NCBI RefSeq assembly: GCF_017562075.2
Contig: NC_054083.1
Location: forward strand, 9,306,768 to 9,370,767
Reading direction: 5' to 3'
From: Anopheles merus
Lineage: Eukaryota > Arthropoda > Insecta > Diptera > Culicidae
DNA length: 64,000 nt
Shown here: piece by piece, positions 10,612 to 22,774 of the stretch
Layout: each line of letters starts with the position of its first letter
How positions within the stretch are numbered: the stretch's first letter is position 1
Notes under the pieces: generated by a model
Databases searched by the model: none
What the model was told of the DNA's origin: nothing
The model's input: the letters and a program-made list of their open reading frames with translations, nothing else
Position numbers and translations under genes: made by a program

Positions 10612-11535
10612 ATGCAGAGTGAAGAAAATCGCTTCGATTGTGGTGCCTGCGATAAGGCTAACACCGTGGACGATATGGTGCTGTGCGACGGTTGCGCAAA
10701 GTTGTACCACTACGGGTGTGCTGGCGTCACCGCAAACGTAGCGAGAAGAAAGTGGTTCTGTGTACGGTGTGTGAAGAAAGTGCCTGTGATTGGGAAAAGC
10801 GAGGCAAAACCGACGCTACGTAAGGAGGTTAGTGAAAAGTACAACAAGCCCGCTGAATGCTGCCAGAACGTAGAGAAGCAGGGAGCAGCTGATAGCGAGG
10901 GTGGCAGTTCGGAGCGAACCGTAGTGCAGGATAAGCCAAGTCCACCCCAAACGGCCTAATCTAAAGCACCAAGCACAGATGAAGCGGCTCGACGTCTTCT
11001 CAACTATCTGTGCGAAACGCCTTAGAGCGCCTGGCCAAGAAACAGGAACTTGAGGAGAAAATGGCCGAGAAGGAGTTCGAGCTAAAGATGGCCAAAATGG
11101 AGCTCGAGCAGGAGGAGCTCAGGATGCAACTCGAGGAGCAGCTCGACATCGAAGGCTCGGAATGTTCCAGCATAAGTGGCAAAATTGTAAGAGCAAAAAT
11201 TTGGGTAAGGGATCAAAATCAGGCCTTGGCTAAACCTGCTCAAGTACAGAATCATCTGCAAACTGAAGCGTCACCAGTAACGATAAGACGAATGGCTGAA
11301 AGTAATCTGGAAAACGCGATGGTGGAAAGAAACGGCTTGACCCCCAGCCAAATAACTGCGAGGAACCACTACCCACAGCTGGCAGAATTTAGTGGTTCTC
11401 CTAAAGAATGGACCGTGTTAATTAGCTGCTACAATGAGGCTAATGAAGCCAGCGGATTCTCTAATAGTGAAAATTTGATGCGCCTAGAAGAGTGCCTTCA
11501 TGGAGCGTTTAGAGAGACAGTAGCAAACATACACT
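10612..11535 (+). pseudogene. BEL/Pao retrotransposon gag with N-terminal PHD finger, broken
   Basis: The ATG at 10612 opens a frame with a C4HC3 PHD-type finger at residues about 8-55 (CGACDKAN...LCDGC...YHYGC...WFCVRC). After a TAA at 10957 and a further stop, a second frame continues with a coiled coil (LERLAKKQELEEKMAEKEFE) and a DUF1759-type gag segment: ARNHYPQLAEFSGSPKEWTV and LMRLEECLHGAFRE. A PHD finger ahead of a DUF1759 gag is known from insect BEL/Pao elements. Homology ends at about 11535; protease, reverse transcriptase and integrase are missing. A 14-bp inverted repeat (TGTTGTTACGCCTG) brackets the junction with the piggyBac fragment. Confidence 0.72.
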
Positions 11536-11617
11536 GAAAGAAGAAAGACTATTTTTAGAATGTTGTTACGCCTGTGCAATAAATCCTACAAAAGCCACTT
11601 ACAAGAAAGTCTGCAAA

Positions 11618-13290
11618 GCTACCGAAAAGAAACGAATTGTTACCAGGCGTAACAACACAATATATACAAGGGTTATAGAGAAACACGCCCGTGGTAATTC
11701 CTGGACACCTACTAACGAAAGTGAAATAAAAAAAATACTAGGAATTTTGATATGGATGGGGTTTCATCAATTACCGATGAATACATGTTGGTCTACAAAT
11801 GAAATGTATAGCTTTTCATTTTTGAGGAACATCATGTGTCGAATCTGTTTTGAATTATTAGTTTCTAATTTTCATCTTACTGACAACTCAACAGATTCAC
11901 AAAATAGGTTGTACAAAATAGCTCCACTTATTGAATTGCTGTGGCAAAATTATCAAACTATGTATACACCAGGAAAAGACATGGTAATTGATGAAATAAA
12001 GGTACCTTTCAAAGGCAGACTGATTTTCAAGCAGTACATACCCAGTAAAGTGAATAAATACGGCATGAATTTATTGAAACTCCGTTCTACTGGTAACCTT
12101 CAGGTCTCTAGAAGTATACGCAGGAAAAAATAATATGAATAAAACCAAAAAAAAATCTTAAGCACAGACGAATCTGTCGTACTAGCCAACAACCTAGTGA
12201 ATGAAGGACGTACATTATACATCGACATTTTTTTATAAGCTACAGCTCGCCATTCAGTGCTTGAAGAGGAAAACTCATGTTGGTGGTAATTAACGATCCA
12301 ACAAAAAATACAAATCAAAATGCGTCATGGATAACTAAAGAAAGGAGAAATGGTATCAAGAGAAGATCCAATTGGAAAAGTTGTTTTAAAATGGAAAGAT
12401 TCTAGGGATGTATGAATGATATTGACAAAATACGTTGCTAGGCTAATGCCCGTAAAAAGTGCCAAAAATCCTAAATTCAAGGAGAAAATGAAAACTTTGT
12501 CAGTCATAGATTATAAGTTAGGAAAATGCGGAATAGACAAAAGCAATCAGATGGTATCTTATGCTACACATATAAGAAGGAGTCAAAAATGGTGCCACAA
12601 ATAAGCGATGTACCTTCTCATAGGTGGCTTATTACTTTCTGCTACTGATGCTCCTGATTTACTCTCGTCCATCTCGCTGTATGTTCCCTCTCGTTCTCTT
12701 CGTCCACGTGATCCTCTGTCAATTGAAACACGTCATACTCTTTATACTTTCAATGACCCTCTTCTGTCCTGTTTCAGATTGTTTAACCACTTTTACTATC
12801 TCTTTGATTTCGACTCCTCTCTTAACTCTTTCCGTAACCGTATTTTTTCTTCTAATTCCCTTTAATTATTCTCCTTAGTTTTCTATTACTCTCTTTTTTT
12901 TTGTTAAGTTTATGATAGTCTCTACGCTCTACCCTTGTTTTTTCTTTTCTTTTTTGCTAGGTCAAGACTAGGTTAGTTAGGCTTAGTTTTTCATGAATCA
13001 TTTTGTTTTTTTGTTAGTATTTAATTAGTTTTAAGTCCATTATATTAAGCCTTGATGGCAGATATTGTATTAAATAAATGAAATGAAATGAAATGAAATG
13101 AAATAGCAACTTCCGTTGTGAACGCTCACATAATTAAACAAAAAATAAATAACATATCCATACCTATTAGAGAATTTGGGGATGTTAGCATCACGTCAAG
13201 AAATATAGACTGCAAAACTTACTACACCGTTTTGCGGGCAGTGTAAAATGCCCATCAAATGTGCTTACAATGTTTCAAAGAATGCCATTC
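11618..13290 (+). pseudogene. piggyBac-like transposase, central and C-terminal part, broken
   Basis: Starting near KETNCYQA, a piggyBac-type transposase can be followed with stops and frame changes: SWTPTNESEIKKILGILIWM, the 128-residue stretch 11747-12133 (LLVSNFHLTD, KDMVIDEIKVPFKGRL, PSKVNKYGMNLLKL), then VINDPTKN-like and VSREDPIGKVVLKWKDSR-like pieces, LSVIDYKLGKCGIDKSNQM and, after a LINE insertion, VVNAHIIKQKINN. The DEIKVPFKGR block is the piggyBac catalytic-region signature. At least three frame changes make it dead. It repeats the ETN motif already present at 4678-5040, so it is probably a different copy, not the interrupted remainder of that one. Confidence 0.68.
12644..13106 (+). 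mobile_element. 5'-truncated CR1/Jockey-like LINE, 3' end inside the piggyBac
   Basis: The frame DAPDLLSSISLYVPSRSLR ... LFDFDSSLNSFRNRIF (12644-12865) is the extreme C-terminus of a LINE ORF2; the same block order (DSPALLASINLF ... LFDFSMSTSTFK) ends the LINE ORF at 31849-33150. It is followed by a 3' UTR and a (AATGA)n-like tail at 13075-13106. It interrupts the piggyBac reading just before VVNAHI. Confidence 0.65.
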
Positions 13291-13342
13291 TTGAATGAAA
13301 ATAAGTATCGCAAAGGCCATTATAAAAAAAAATGAATTGAAT

Positions 13343-16300
13343 ACTTACTTACTTATCCGGCGCTACAATCGCTTTGCGATCTTGGCCTGCCTCAAGAGTG
13401 TCCGAAACCGCTCACGGTCTCGCACCTTCGTCTGCCAGTCCGTTATACCGGCCTTAATGGCGGACGCCTCCACGCCATCTTGCCACCTCAATTTGGGCCC
13501 ACCATGCCTCCTCTGTCCTTGTGGACGGCCTAAAACGACTTTAAGGGCTGGGTCGTCCGCTTCCATGCGTACAAAATGGCCAGCCCACTGAAGCCTGGCG
13601 AGTTTGATACGCTGCAAGACAGTGAGGTCGCCGTACAACTCGTATAGCTCGTCATTATAGCGGCTCCTCCATTGTCCTTCCACACATACGGGCCAAGTAT
13701 CCTTCTGAGCATCTTACTCTCGAAAGCGGCTAAGAGGGTTTCGTCAGATTTGGACAGTGTCCATGTCTCAGAGGCGTATGTGAGTACTGGTACTATATAG
13801 GTACTATATAGTCCCAGCTTCGTCCGTCGCGACAGGTTCTTTGAGGTGAACTGCTTTTTCAGGCTGTAGAATGACCGGTTGGTAGCCAGCATCCTTGCGC
13901 GCAACTCAGCTTCCATGCTATTGTCGTTGCTGACCTTTGACCCAAGTGAATTGTGGGACCACTTCAAACGTGCGTTCACCTATCAGTACATCACGCCTAC
14001 GTAAATTCTGATTATTTCTTGGTAGGCCCGCTGATGTTGCCACCATCAGTTTGGTCTTTGCCTCGTTTATCTGCAATCCGAGGTTCTCTGCCGCCTGCTC
14101 AATCCCTTGGTAGGCTTCTGCTACATAGGAGAGCCGCAGACCAATGATGTCTATATCATCAGCGTATGCCAGGATCTGGGTTGACTTATAGAAGATGGTT
14201 CCCGTAGTCTCCACCCTCGAGTCGCGGATGGCCCTCTCTAGCGCCAAGTTGAATAGGAATCATGCAAGCCCGTCCCCCTGGCGCAGACCCTTGGTGGTAG
14301 CAAAAGGTCCTGAGAGTTTTCCATCCACCCTCACCTGGCATGTGACGTTGGTCATAGTCATTCTAACTAGCCTTATCAGTTTGGCCGGGATTCCAAATGA
14401 GCTCATAGCGTTATACAGTTTTACCTTGGCTATGCTATCATATGCGGCTTTGAAGTCAATGAAGAGATGTGTCGTTTCTGTATTCAGCCATCTTCTCCAA
14501 GATCTGCCGCATGGTGAAGATCTGATCAGTGGTAGATTTTCCGTTTCGGAATCCTCTTTGATAGATTGCAACTATCTATTCGACGTGCGGGACAAGGCGA
14601 TCCTGAAGGATCAGGGAGAATATTTTATAGGCGGTATTCAACACCGTAATACCCCTGTAGTTGTTGCAGTCCAACCTATCTCCCTTCTTGTATATGGGTA
14701 GATGATGCCGAGATTCCAATCACAAGGCATCGATTCGCTATCCCACACCTCAGTAACAATTTGATGAATCTCGTTTTCTAGTCGTGCACCTCCATTCTTG
14801 ACCTGTTTGGCTGCAATTCCGTCGGTTCCGGGTGCCTTATTATTTTTCAGCCTTTCGTGTTTCTTCTATGCTAGGTGGCAGTAGCATTACACTATCTGCT
14901 AGTGGCGCTTCTAGCTGTTCGTTAAACTGGTCGTTAAGTAATTCATCAAAGTACTGAGCCCACCGCGAGAGGACCTCTGGCTGGTTACTAACCAGATCTC
15001 CATCCTTGTAGCGACAGCAGGTTACCTTAGGTACTACGTTGTTTCGGTGACCTGCTATCGCTAGGTAAAACTTTCGTGTCGGTCCGTACGCCTCTCTGGT
15101 TTGCTCGAGTTCCCGCATGTTTTGCTCTTCCAAAGCATGCTTCTTGGAGCGGTGAACTCGTTTCTCTTCATGTCTGAGCCGTGAGTATTCCTCTGCGCAT
15201 GCCCGCGTTCTATGCCGTTGGTGCATTGCTCGGTATGCAGTATTCTTACGTTCGGTCACTTGTCTGCATTCATCGTCGAACCAGCCAGATTTGGTGTTGC
15301 CACGACGTGGTGGAAGTATATTTCTTGCACAGTTTATTATTTTTGTTTTTAGGGCGTTCCACCTCTCGCTCGTAGTTTCGTATCTGTCTTCTGGTAGTAG
15401 AGACTCTTCTAAAGCAGCTTTGAATTCCTGTTGGACAGTAATGTCCCTTAGAGAGTCCGTGTTGAGCCGAGGCTGCGTGTTTTCTCCGCCCCCATTGTCG
15501 CGGGGGCGGGCGATTCTACAACGTATCACTAGGCCAACCAAGTAGTGATCGAAATCGATATTGGCTCCTCGATATGTTCTGACGTTTAACAGGCTCGACT
15601 GTCGTCGGCGGCTTATTAACACGTGGTCGATCTGGTTGAAGGATTCGCCATCCGGGTGCGCCCACGTCATTTTGTGGATGTCCCTCCGCGCAAATTTGGT
15701 ACTTCCTACAACCAGATTGTTCGCTACGGCGAACTGGACCAATCTACTACCATTATCGTTACTGTGCTCATGCAGACTGTGACAGCCAATTTATTGGCGG
15801 TACATTGGCTCCCTACTGACTTTTGCATTGAAGTCTCCCAGGATGATTTTGAGGTCATGCCTGGCGCACGCATCTATAGTTCTAGCGAGGCGGCCGTAAA
15901 AAAGGTACTTCTCCTCTTCCTCTTTATCTTCGGTAGGGGCGTGAACGTTTAGAGGCTTATATTAAAGAATTTGCCTCGCATGCGCAGGGTGCATAGCCTA
16001 TCGTTTATAGCCTTGAAATCTATGATTACGGATTTCAGCCGGGGTCCTACAGCGAAACCCGTTCCGAGCACGTAGTTGCGGTCGTGGCAGCTGTAGTAAA
16101 TGTCGTAGCAATGCTTACCACGCCTGTTGTGCACAACGTTCCCTAGCCACCGAATCTCTTGTAGAGCTACAAGGTCCATGCTCAGTGTGGCTAGGGCGTC
16201 ATCAAGTTGTTTCAAGGCTCCGGCTTTGCTAAGAGTGCGTACGTTCCATGAGCCCATTTTAATTGTTGTCCGGGGGCATTGAGTAGGGTCGGTATCGTTA

Positions 16301-16632
16301 AGTCCGTTTCGTATCCTTCTGTTGCTTTCTGTAGTCAATTGTTCCGTGAGACTGGGAGACTGGCCCTGCGCACACGTGGCCGTTTTGTTTAGCGTCGGGT
16401 TGCCCCCCCGACGTTCAGGCACCCAGTTTCCCGGGATACCCACCCCCCTCCTGGTTCGCCATATGCCACCATCCGCCCAAGGGGTTGGATCTAGCCCGTG
16501 TACCCAAGCTAGGATATATGAAGGCACATGTTACCACCCTGCACGACGAGGACGTGTCGGAATAGGAGCTGGATGGGAGAGCCTGTATTATCCCTCGGAG
16601 GGCTTCGGATCCCATCCCATTACAGAGCAATG
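13343..16632 (-). pseudogene. Non-LTR retrotransposon (endonuclease-RT type), nearly full length, frameshifted
   Basis: Read on the minus strand from about 16632. A G-rich leader precedes an AP-endonuclease (ATG at 16261, MGSWNVRTLSKAGAL, LVALQEIRW). Then come the linker, the reverse transcriptase (LFIDFKAAYDS, KGLRQGDGLA, ILAYADDID at about 14165) and the C-terminal block with LARLQWAGHFVRM and TDWQTKVRDRERF. Coding is spread over at least six frames (15949-16527, 14840-15742, 14260-14571, 13918-14247, 13530-13979, 13363-13683), so it is inactive. The 3' end is a run of AAGT repeats at about 13343. This is the class often mis-annotated as craniofacial development protein 2-like; clade (RTE- or Jockey-like) is not certain. 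A closely related copy lies at 49.6-52.2 kb. Confidence 0.78.
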
Positions 16633-16737
16633 AATTGACAAAGATAATTATTTGTGTTTATTGATTTTTTTTAACTTTTCCGAAAGATATTAAAAGAAAA
16701 AATGTATTTTGATGTCAGCTAATATCGTTTACTTCTT

Positions 16738-16903
16738 CTTCTTCTGCTTTGTCACAGCAACTAGTGACGGTCAAGGCCTATTGGACTTGGCTTTCTGTGA
16801 CTTATCAATTACGAGAGCAGGATAGTGTATGGGGACAATTCGTAGCTTGAACCCATGACAGGCACGTTGCGTCACTGTTCTAAGAGACCGACCCTATTTT
16901 TTA
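16738..16903 (-). mobile_element. SINE, diverged
   Basis: The minus strand carries a B-box-like GGGTTCAAGC and A-box end near 16860-16903, and the family body (CAAGTCC, GGCCTTGACCG) and AGAAGAAGA end at 16738. It lies immediately 5' of the LINE. Confidence 0.6.
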
Positions 16904-16904
16904 C

Positions 16905-17215
16905 TATTATTATAAAATTACGATCAATTAATTATAATAATTAAACACTCAAAAAACCGCAATACTATGAAGTGTGCAACAACCGTACCAGATACCATCC
17001 AACCTGTTCCATACATAGAGAGAGCGAAAGAGAGAGAGAGAGAGATAAAACCCCAGCGCTATTGCAAACAGCTCCCCTTTGCTTCTCCCTCATTGCACGC
17101 TCATTCGTTTCGCTGAGAATCCAAGAGAGAACATGCGCAGCTGGAGAAAGGCAAATAGCTGTGACTCTAAAAATTAAAAGGAATCGCGCAGAGCCCAGAG
17201 AGTTAATTTAGCAAT
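16905..17215. other. No gene recognised; short GA tract
   Basis: AT-rich spacer with a purine tract at 17018-17046 (GAGAGAAAGAGAGAGAG). No protein homology seen. Confidence 0.5.
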
Positions 17216-17219
17216 TGTT

Positions 17220-18180
17220 ATAAATCTTCTAAGTACTTCCGGCCAAGATTGCCATTAAGAATAGAATTCAATGAGGAGAGAACATAGTTTCGTACCCATT
17301 ATCGCGTAAGATTTCAAACTGTTGTACATGCTGATGAAATTTAAAAATGGAAATAAAAGAACTAACTTATTCATAGAAAAGTTGAACAAGAACAAATAAT
17401 ATAATTCTTAAGGACACCAATTGTCCTTTCCATAATCCCTCTTCCTTGCACATGCTATATGTTAAAGTCTTGATCTTGTGAGGGTGTAACTAACCAATGC
17501 TTCCTGGGGTATGCAGAATCGGCTGTAAGAACTATTGCTCTTATATTTATGTTCGTAACAGGTTAAAATACGCGACTTACCTAATAATCGAAAAACTCTA
17601 TTCCCACTGTCATATTTTGATTTAAAAAAATTATCAAAACCGCATAAGGCCCATATGTGTACATCATGATTTGAACCACTTTGTCGTTTTTAGGTGCGAT
17701 GATTTTAATGTAGTTGCCGGCCACGCAGACAATTATTCCAGGGATACTGCTTTTTCTATAAAAATATACCCTGCGGAAACTACAAACAAATTAAAATAAA
17801 ACCAATTTCTAATGAATGCCCAAACCAAATGCCGAATCCAAACTTACGCTGGATGCGGCAAATCTAGAGAATCAGAAGCATTTCTCAACAATCTACGATG
17901 CACATTTAAATTACGAACCGGCTCATTTTTACTATTATCACTAACATTTTCACTATTTTCAAGAGTATACGCATTAATCATGATTATAAGTTCTATCGCT
18001 TCAGTTTGTTTACAAACGCTCTGCCTCAATGCTTGCTTCTCTTTTTTCAAAATAACAGCTGTAGACAGCCGGAAAAAAGTCGACGAAACTTTCATCGACT
18101 CGAATGACACAAACGATACCAATTTTTCTCCCGCTCGACTCGAGTGCTTCCGACGGAATCGAATGTCATTCGAGTAAAAT
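17220..18180 (-). pseudogene. PIF/Harbinger transposase, decayed
   Basis: On the minus strand an N-terminal exon (18122 to about 17857) ends NVHRRLLRNASDSLDLPHP at a GTAAGT donor, matching the RRLLR...NPLDLP start of Harbinger transposases. After a gap, FYRKSSIPGIIVCVAGNYIK corresponds to the family's FPGVIGCIDGTHIKI block (the catalytic Asp is replaced by Ala), ADSAYPRKHWLVTPSQD to GDSGYPLKPWLLTP, and GIMERTIGVLKN to VIERTIGVLK. Several stops and a missing Asp show that it is dead. Confidence 0.68.
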
Positions 18181-18206
18181 AATAGACATGATTATAACGA
18201 CTGCTC

Positions 18207-18630
18207 ACCTAAGTAGCAGCAGCTGGAGCGGAAGGGAAGACGGGAGCAGGAGCGACGACCGGTATTGGAGTAATGATGGATGTGGGAGTTATGATCGGTG
18301 TGGTAGAAGCAACGGGTGTGGTTACCTCGAGCTCTTCATATGAGCTACGACTCCGCTTCCCAGTAACCGACCGATCACCGATGAAGTGGGAGCAGCGATG
18401 GGATCATCGAGGTACGTGGCAGGGTGAGGTTCCCCTAGCGCTACACCAACTACAGAAGTAGGAACAAAATGATTCTTGCCTGGTGATGTAGTGTTCTGCG
18501 TGTTTGTACGGGTGGCTGTGGCGGTGGTGGTGTGTGCGGTGGTGGCGGTGTTGGAAGTGGTGAAGGTGGTGGTAGTGGCGGTGAAGGTTCTTCTTTGGCA
18601 CAACAACCGCTGTCGATCAAGGCCTGCCAA
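18207..18630 (-). pseudogene. Thr/Pro-rich open fragment, unidentified
   Basis: The minus strand reads a Thr-rich run (residues like TFTATTTTFTTSNTATTAHT), then a mixed segment, and in a second frame SSYEELEVTTPVASTTPIIT ending in stop at about 18207. The composition resembles the low-complexity head of the DUF4806-type protein, but no domain is visible, and the two halves lie in different frames. Confidence 0.3.
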
Positions 18631-18790
18631 GTACCCACTAGTGAAGTGAGCTTGGCTTTCAGTGACTTACTGTTACCATAGCAGCATAGTCAGTCCTACG
18701 TATGGGAGCACGGTCTATTCGGGACTTGAACCCATGACGGGCATGTTGTTTCGACGTACGAGTTGACGACTATACCACCAGACCGGCCCA
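18595..18790 (-). mobile_element. SINE (SINE200-like)
   Basis: Minus-strand copy with an A-box region near 18770 (TATAGTCGTCAACTCGTACG), a B-box GGGTTCAAGTC near 18735, and the family end AGGCCTTGATCGACAGCGG at 18600-18625. Confidence 0.75.
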
Positions 18791-18799
18791 AACCGGCGG

Positions 18800-20005
18800 T
18801 GAAGGTTATGGTGGCAATAATTTTAGCTATCGCGGTCAAATAGTCAAATCGGATCGGTGGCATCAAAGAATCATACGGAGAGCAGTTCAATTCCGCATCG
18901 ATCAATCTTTCGACACAAAGCGAACATATGTGTATATATATAACAAAAAAATAAATGTGAATAAATACTTACCACTCTTTATCAAAAAACCACTAACAAA
19001 ATCTTTACTAGCACCATCAATTTAACTCGGTTCGTCCAATTTCGTACACGCGTGCCCGGACGATGATGTGCAGAATGAGATTGGCTTTGGGGAATAGAAT
19101 ATAGACGGAGGCTGTGGCCTTGGGCAATAGAATTGATAAGCGCAAGCAGTATATGTAGAGCAGCAGGGCAAAGAAGCAATGTAGCAAAGAGAAGGAGAGA
19201 TGGGGCGCAAGTGCAGAAGGAAGCAGTTGAGAAGTGTAAGCTCAACCTTTTTTCGGCCGCACTTCGATCGCAATTCGATCGAGTTTTTGTTTTCTTTTTT
19301 TTCGAATGGCACTTGCATTTCGATAATTTTTTTACACGTGTCGATCGGTTTATATTGCATAGGTGTGACAAGGACAGTGAATGAATTAATTCAAAGAGCG
19401 TGCAGAACTCACAAAATTCTCTCATAAAGCACTCAGATCACACGAAACACTTAATTCTCTCTCAAAATACTGCCATATACGGCTGACATTATGACTCGTA
19501 TCTGGGATGAACGGAACCGAAATGCGATCCAAATGCAACGCAAAAAACTGTTGGATTTTGCGGCGCGGATAGGTTGTTTCTCAATCTATTTTAAGAGAGC
19601 AAATCACAAAAAAATTCTCTCATGAAGAGTTTACGGTTATCTTTCGCTCTTTTGATCTGAAATAAAATCACACACATACTAGTATACCTTACACGTGCTT
19701 TATTGTAAACAGCACAAGCGTAATAAGTATTGATGAGCTATGATGAGATGTCATTAGTATTGATAGCTTTATTAGTATTGATATCTGAATATTAGTGAAT
19801 TAGTATTGGTACATGCAAGCAGCATTAGTGTCCAAGAAGCTAAATCGAGCGCGTATGATTTTCTGATACTTTTGAAAAATCAAAATGCAACGTAGCTTCA
19901 TAGGAAACCCGCCACCGTTAATATATTTTAACACGGTTTAACAACGCCAATATATTTTAACACGGTATTATCACAATGGTATATGGTGCTATACCGCCTT
20001 AATTT
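18800..20005. other. No gene recognised
   Basis: Mixed sequence. Small local repeats occur: ATTAGTATTGATA units at 19745-19815, and AATATATTTTAACACGGT twice at 19919-19968. A TTCTCTCAT motif recurs at 19415 and 19613. No coding similarity. Confidence 0.45.
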
Positions 20006-20008
20006 TTA

Positions 20009-22770
20009 ACGGTGAATTCACCCTCCTCCAACGAAGCTCTCAACGAAGAGCTGCAGGTTAACGCTGGCGCGACAGCTTTAAGCATGTGGCAACTCTTGGA
20101 TGGAACAAAGCGGGCAAGAGTTCGTTTACCGACCAAGGCAGCCAAGCAGCTTGCCGGACGAAAGTTGAGACTGTGCGGTTGCATCAATAGCATAAAGGAA
20201 TCCATGCCCTTCTCGGTAGATCGACAGCGATCGCTGTCTGGAAAAAAGGCCATCTAACGCGCAATTGCCAATCTCCCGTGGATCGCCAACAGGCGTGTAT
20301 TCGATGCGACGCAGACGGTCATTATGCCATAAGTTGCACTTTTGAGATCAAGTGTGCTGCGTGCAACGGTCCCCATCGTATTGGCCACATCTCCTGTGCT
20401 CGTCCTGCAGTGCGATACCTGCACTAAAAATCCTACAACTAAACGTAGACCACTGTCGGGAGGGCCAGGCCTTAGCACTACAAGCAGCGCAAGAGTACCG
20501 TGCTAACATATTGCTTCTAACTGATATGCACAGACCGCCTGAGAACAACGGGAGAAGGGCGTATGATGTATCTAAGAAAGTAGCAGCAGTAGCCACCGGC
20601 TCGTCGCTGCTCAGGTAGCCGGTATTACATTCATCAGTGTATACGCCCCTCCAAGTCTATCAGCACATGAGTTTGAACGACTATTGAGGGCCATTGAGTT
20701 GGAAGCTGCGTCTCATTACCGCATCGTAGTTGCGGGTGACTTCAAAGCTTAACACGAACAGTGGGGCAGCGGGAGAAACGGGTAGCGTGGCATCGAGCTA
20801 CTGCAAACCGTGGAAACACTGGGACTCTCGATTCTCAATCAAGGTCCCAAACCAACCTTCATCGGACGAGGTTTCTCGGCTAGCAGATCGCAGCAGATCA
20901 TCGATGTATCGTTTGCGAGTCGGGAGATTGTCCGCCCCGATACCTGGTCAGGGATCCCTTTCTCGAGGTCGGATCAACTAATAAAAGCGTTCGAGGTCAA
21001 AACACCAGATGGGAATCCGGCAGGAGCGCAACGGTACAATTCATCCGATAGTCAATTCGAGTTGCACTGCACGCTAACAACCTCCAGGAGAGAGCGGTGA
21101 GCCATATGGGCATGATCGAGGCACTTGTCGATGCCTGCGGCGAAACTATGCAACGGGTCTCTGGGCTGCATAAGAGCCCGCATCACGACATGTATTGGAG
21201 GACCCCAGAGATCAAGCGCCTACGTGATGATTGCCTTGCCGCGCGAAGTTTGCTCGGAAGGCCATCCGTACTAGCAAACGCCGACAGTCGAACCGGAAGA
21301 ACTATTACCAATCGCTGCCGGGATGGTAACAAGGAAGGCTCCAGGTCTGGACGGGATCACGAACGCTGCTGTGAAAGTGGCGTAAGAGGAATACACGGAG
21401 GAGTTTTGCCGCCTGTACCAGGACTGTCTCTCACACGGCACCTTCACGCGGTAATGGAAGAGACAGCGACTGGTACAACTCCCGAAGCCTGGCAAACCCC
21501 CCGGAGAGAGCTGCTCGTATCGACCGCTGTGCGTCAAGCGCTCTCGGAAAGGTTCAGGAGCGGCTCATTCTAAATCGCCTGAATCGTCACATGGAGCAAC
21601 ATGACTCACCACAGCTGTCTGATGCCCAGTACCGATTCCGCCGCGGACGTTCTACCATCAGCGCGATCCAGTGTGTTTTTGATGCGGGCACAGCGGCCAG
21701 GTTGTTCTGCCGCACAAACCCCCGCGATAAATGCTGCCTGATGGTGGTGGCACTGGACATCCACAATGCGTTCAACACTACCATCTGGCAGGCAATCGGC
21801 GACGCGTTGCAGAGTAAAAGTGTCCCGTCATACCTGATGAAAATCATAGAAGCCTACTTCGAAGGACGTAATCTGCTGTTTGACACTAGCGAAGGCCCTG
21901 TCGAACGTCACATCAGCGCAGCAGTTCCACAGGGGTCCATACTGGACCCAACACTAAGGAATATGATGTATGATGGAGTTTTCAGAGTTGGGCTGCCGCC
22001 GAGGGCAGAGATCATTGGCCATGCTGATTACCTGGTGCTATTAGTCCCATGCATAACTCTTACTACAGCAGAGGTAGCAGCGGATGAAGCAGTGTCAAGC
22101 CAGCAGAACACTGGCTTCTCGACCACCGCTTGGAACTGACTCATGGTAAGACGGAGATGACAATGATCTCCAGGCTCAAGCAACCTCCAGAGGAAGTAAC
22201 TATCACTTTTGGCGGTGTGAACGTGCCGTTCTTGCGCACCATAAAATACTTGGGTGTGTGTGTGTGCTTGACCACCAAATGTGGGTACCTTATGTTAAGG
22301 AGATAACCCTGAGGGCCACGAGGATTGTGCACGCCGTCAATCGAATTATGCCGAACCTCCATGGGCTAAGGAAGTCAAAGTCTCACTTGCTGGCTAATGT
22401 CTCCGACTCGACCATGCGCTACGCAGCACCAGTATGACACGAAGCGATTGACAATCAAGAGTGCTGCAGATTACTTCGTCGGGTGCAACGTAGGTCGGCA
22501 ATTGCATGGCCAGAACGTTTCGAACGGTCCGTTACGAGACTGCAGTGTTAATGCTTGCGGATCTCTTGCCGATTTGCCTAGCAATCAAGGAGGATACCCG
22601 AGAGCACAGTCGCCGTGGAAATGACATAAACAGTGCAATACGAAGGGAGGAGCGCCAGCGGTTCATAGAAGAGTGGCAGCCAAATGGGACGCGGACGCCG
22701 TCGCGAAACCGCGTAATCCCGGACGTGGGATCCTGGCAGTCACGGAAACACGGAGACGTCACGTTCCACC
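20009..22770 (+). pseudogene. R1-clade-like LINE, decayed
   Basis: The gag end has RVRLPTKAAKQLAGRKLRL followed, in another frame, by CCHC knuckles (CIRCDADGHYAISC, CAACNGPHRIGHISC). The endonuclease begins LKILQLNVDHCREGQALALQ at about 20423, very like R1-type ORF2 starts. The reverse transcriptase (21591-22139) has YRFRRGRSTISAIQ, ALDIHNAFNTTIW and AAVPQGSILDPTL, but the catalytic YADD has become HADY (about 22020-22030). Many frameshifts and stops are present. Confidence 0.72.
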
Positions 22771-22774
22771 TATC

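Noticed and set aside
13363..13683. Separate small gene at the LINE 3' end
   Set aside because: It is the C-terminal segment of the frameshifted LINE, matching 51878-52228.
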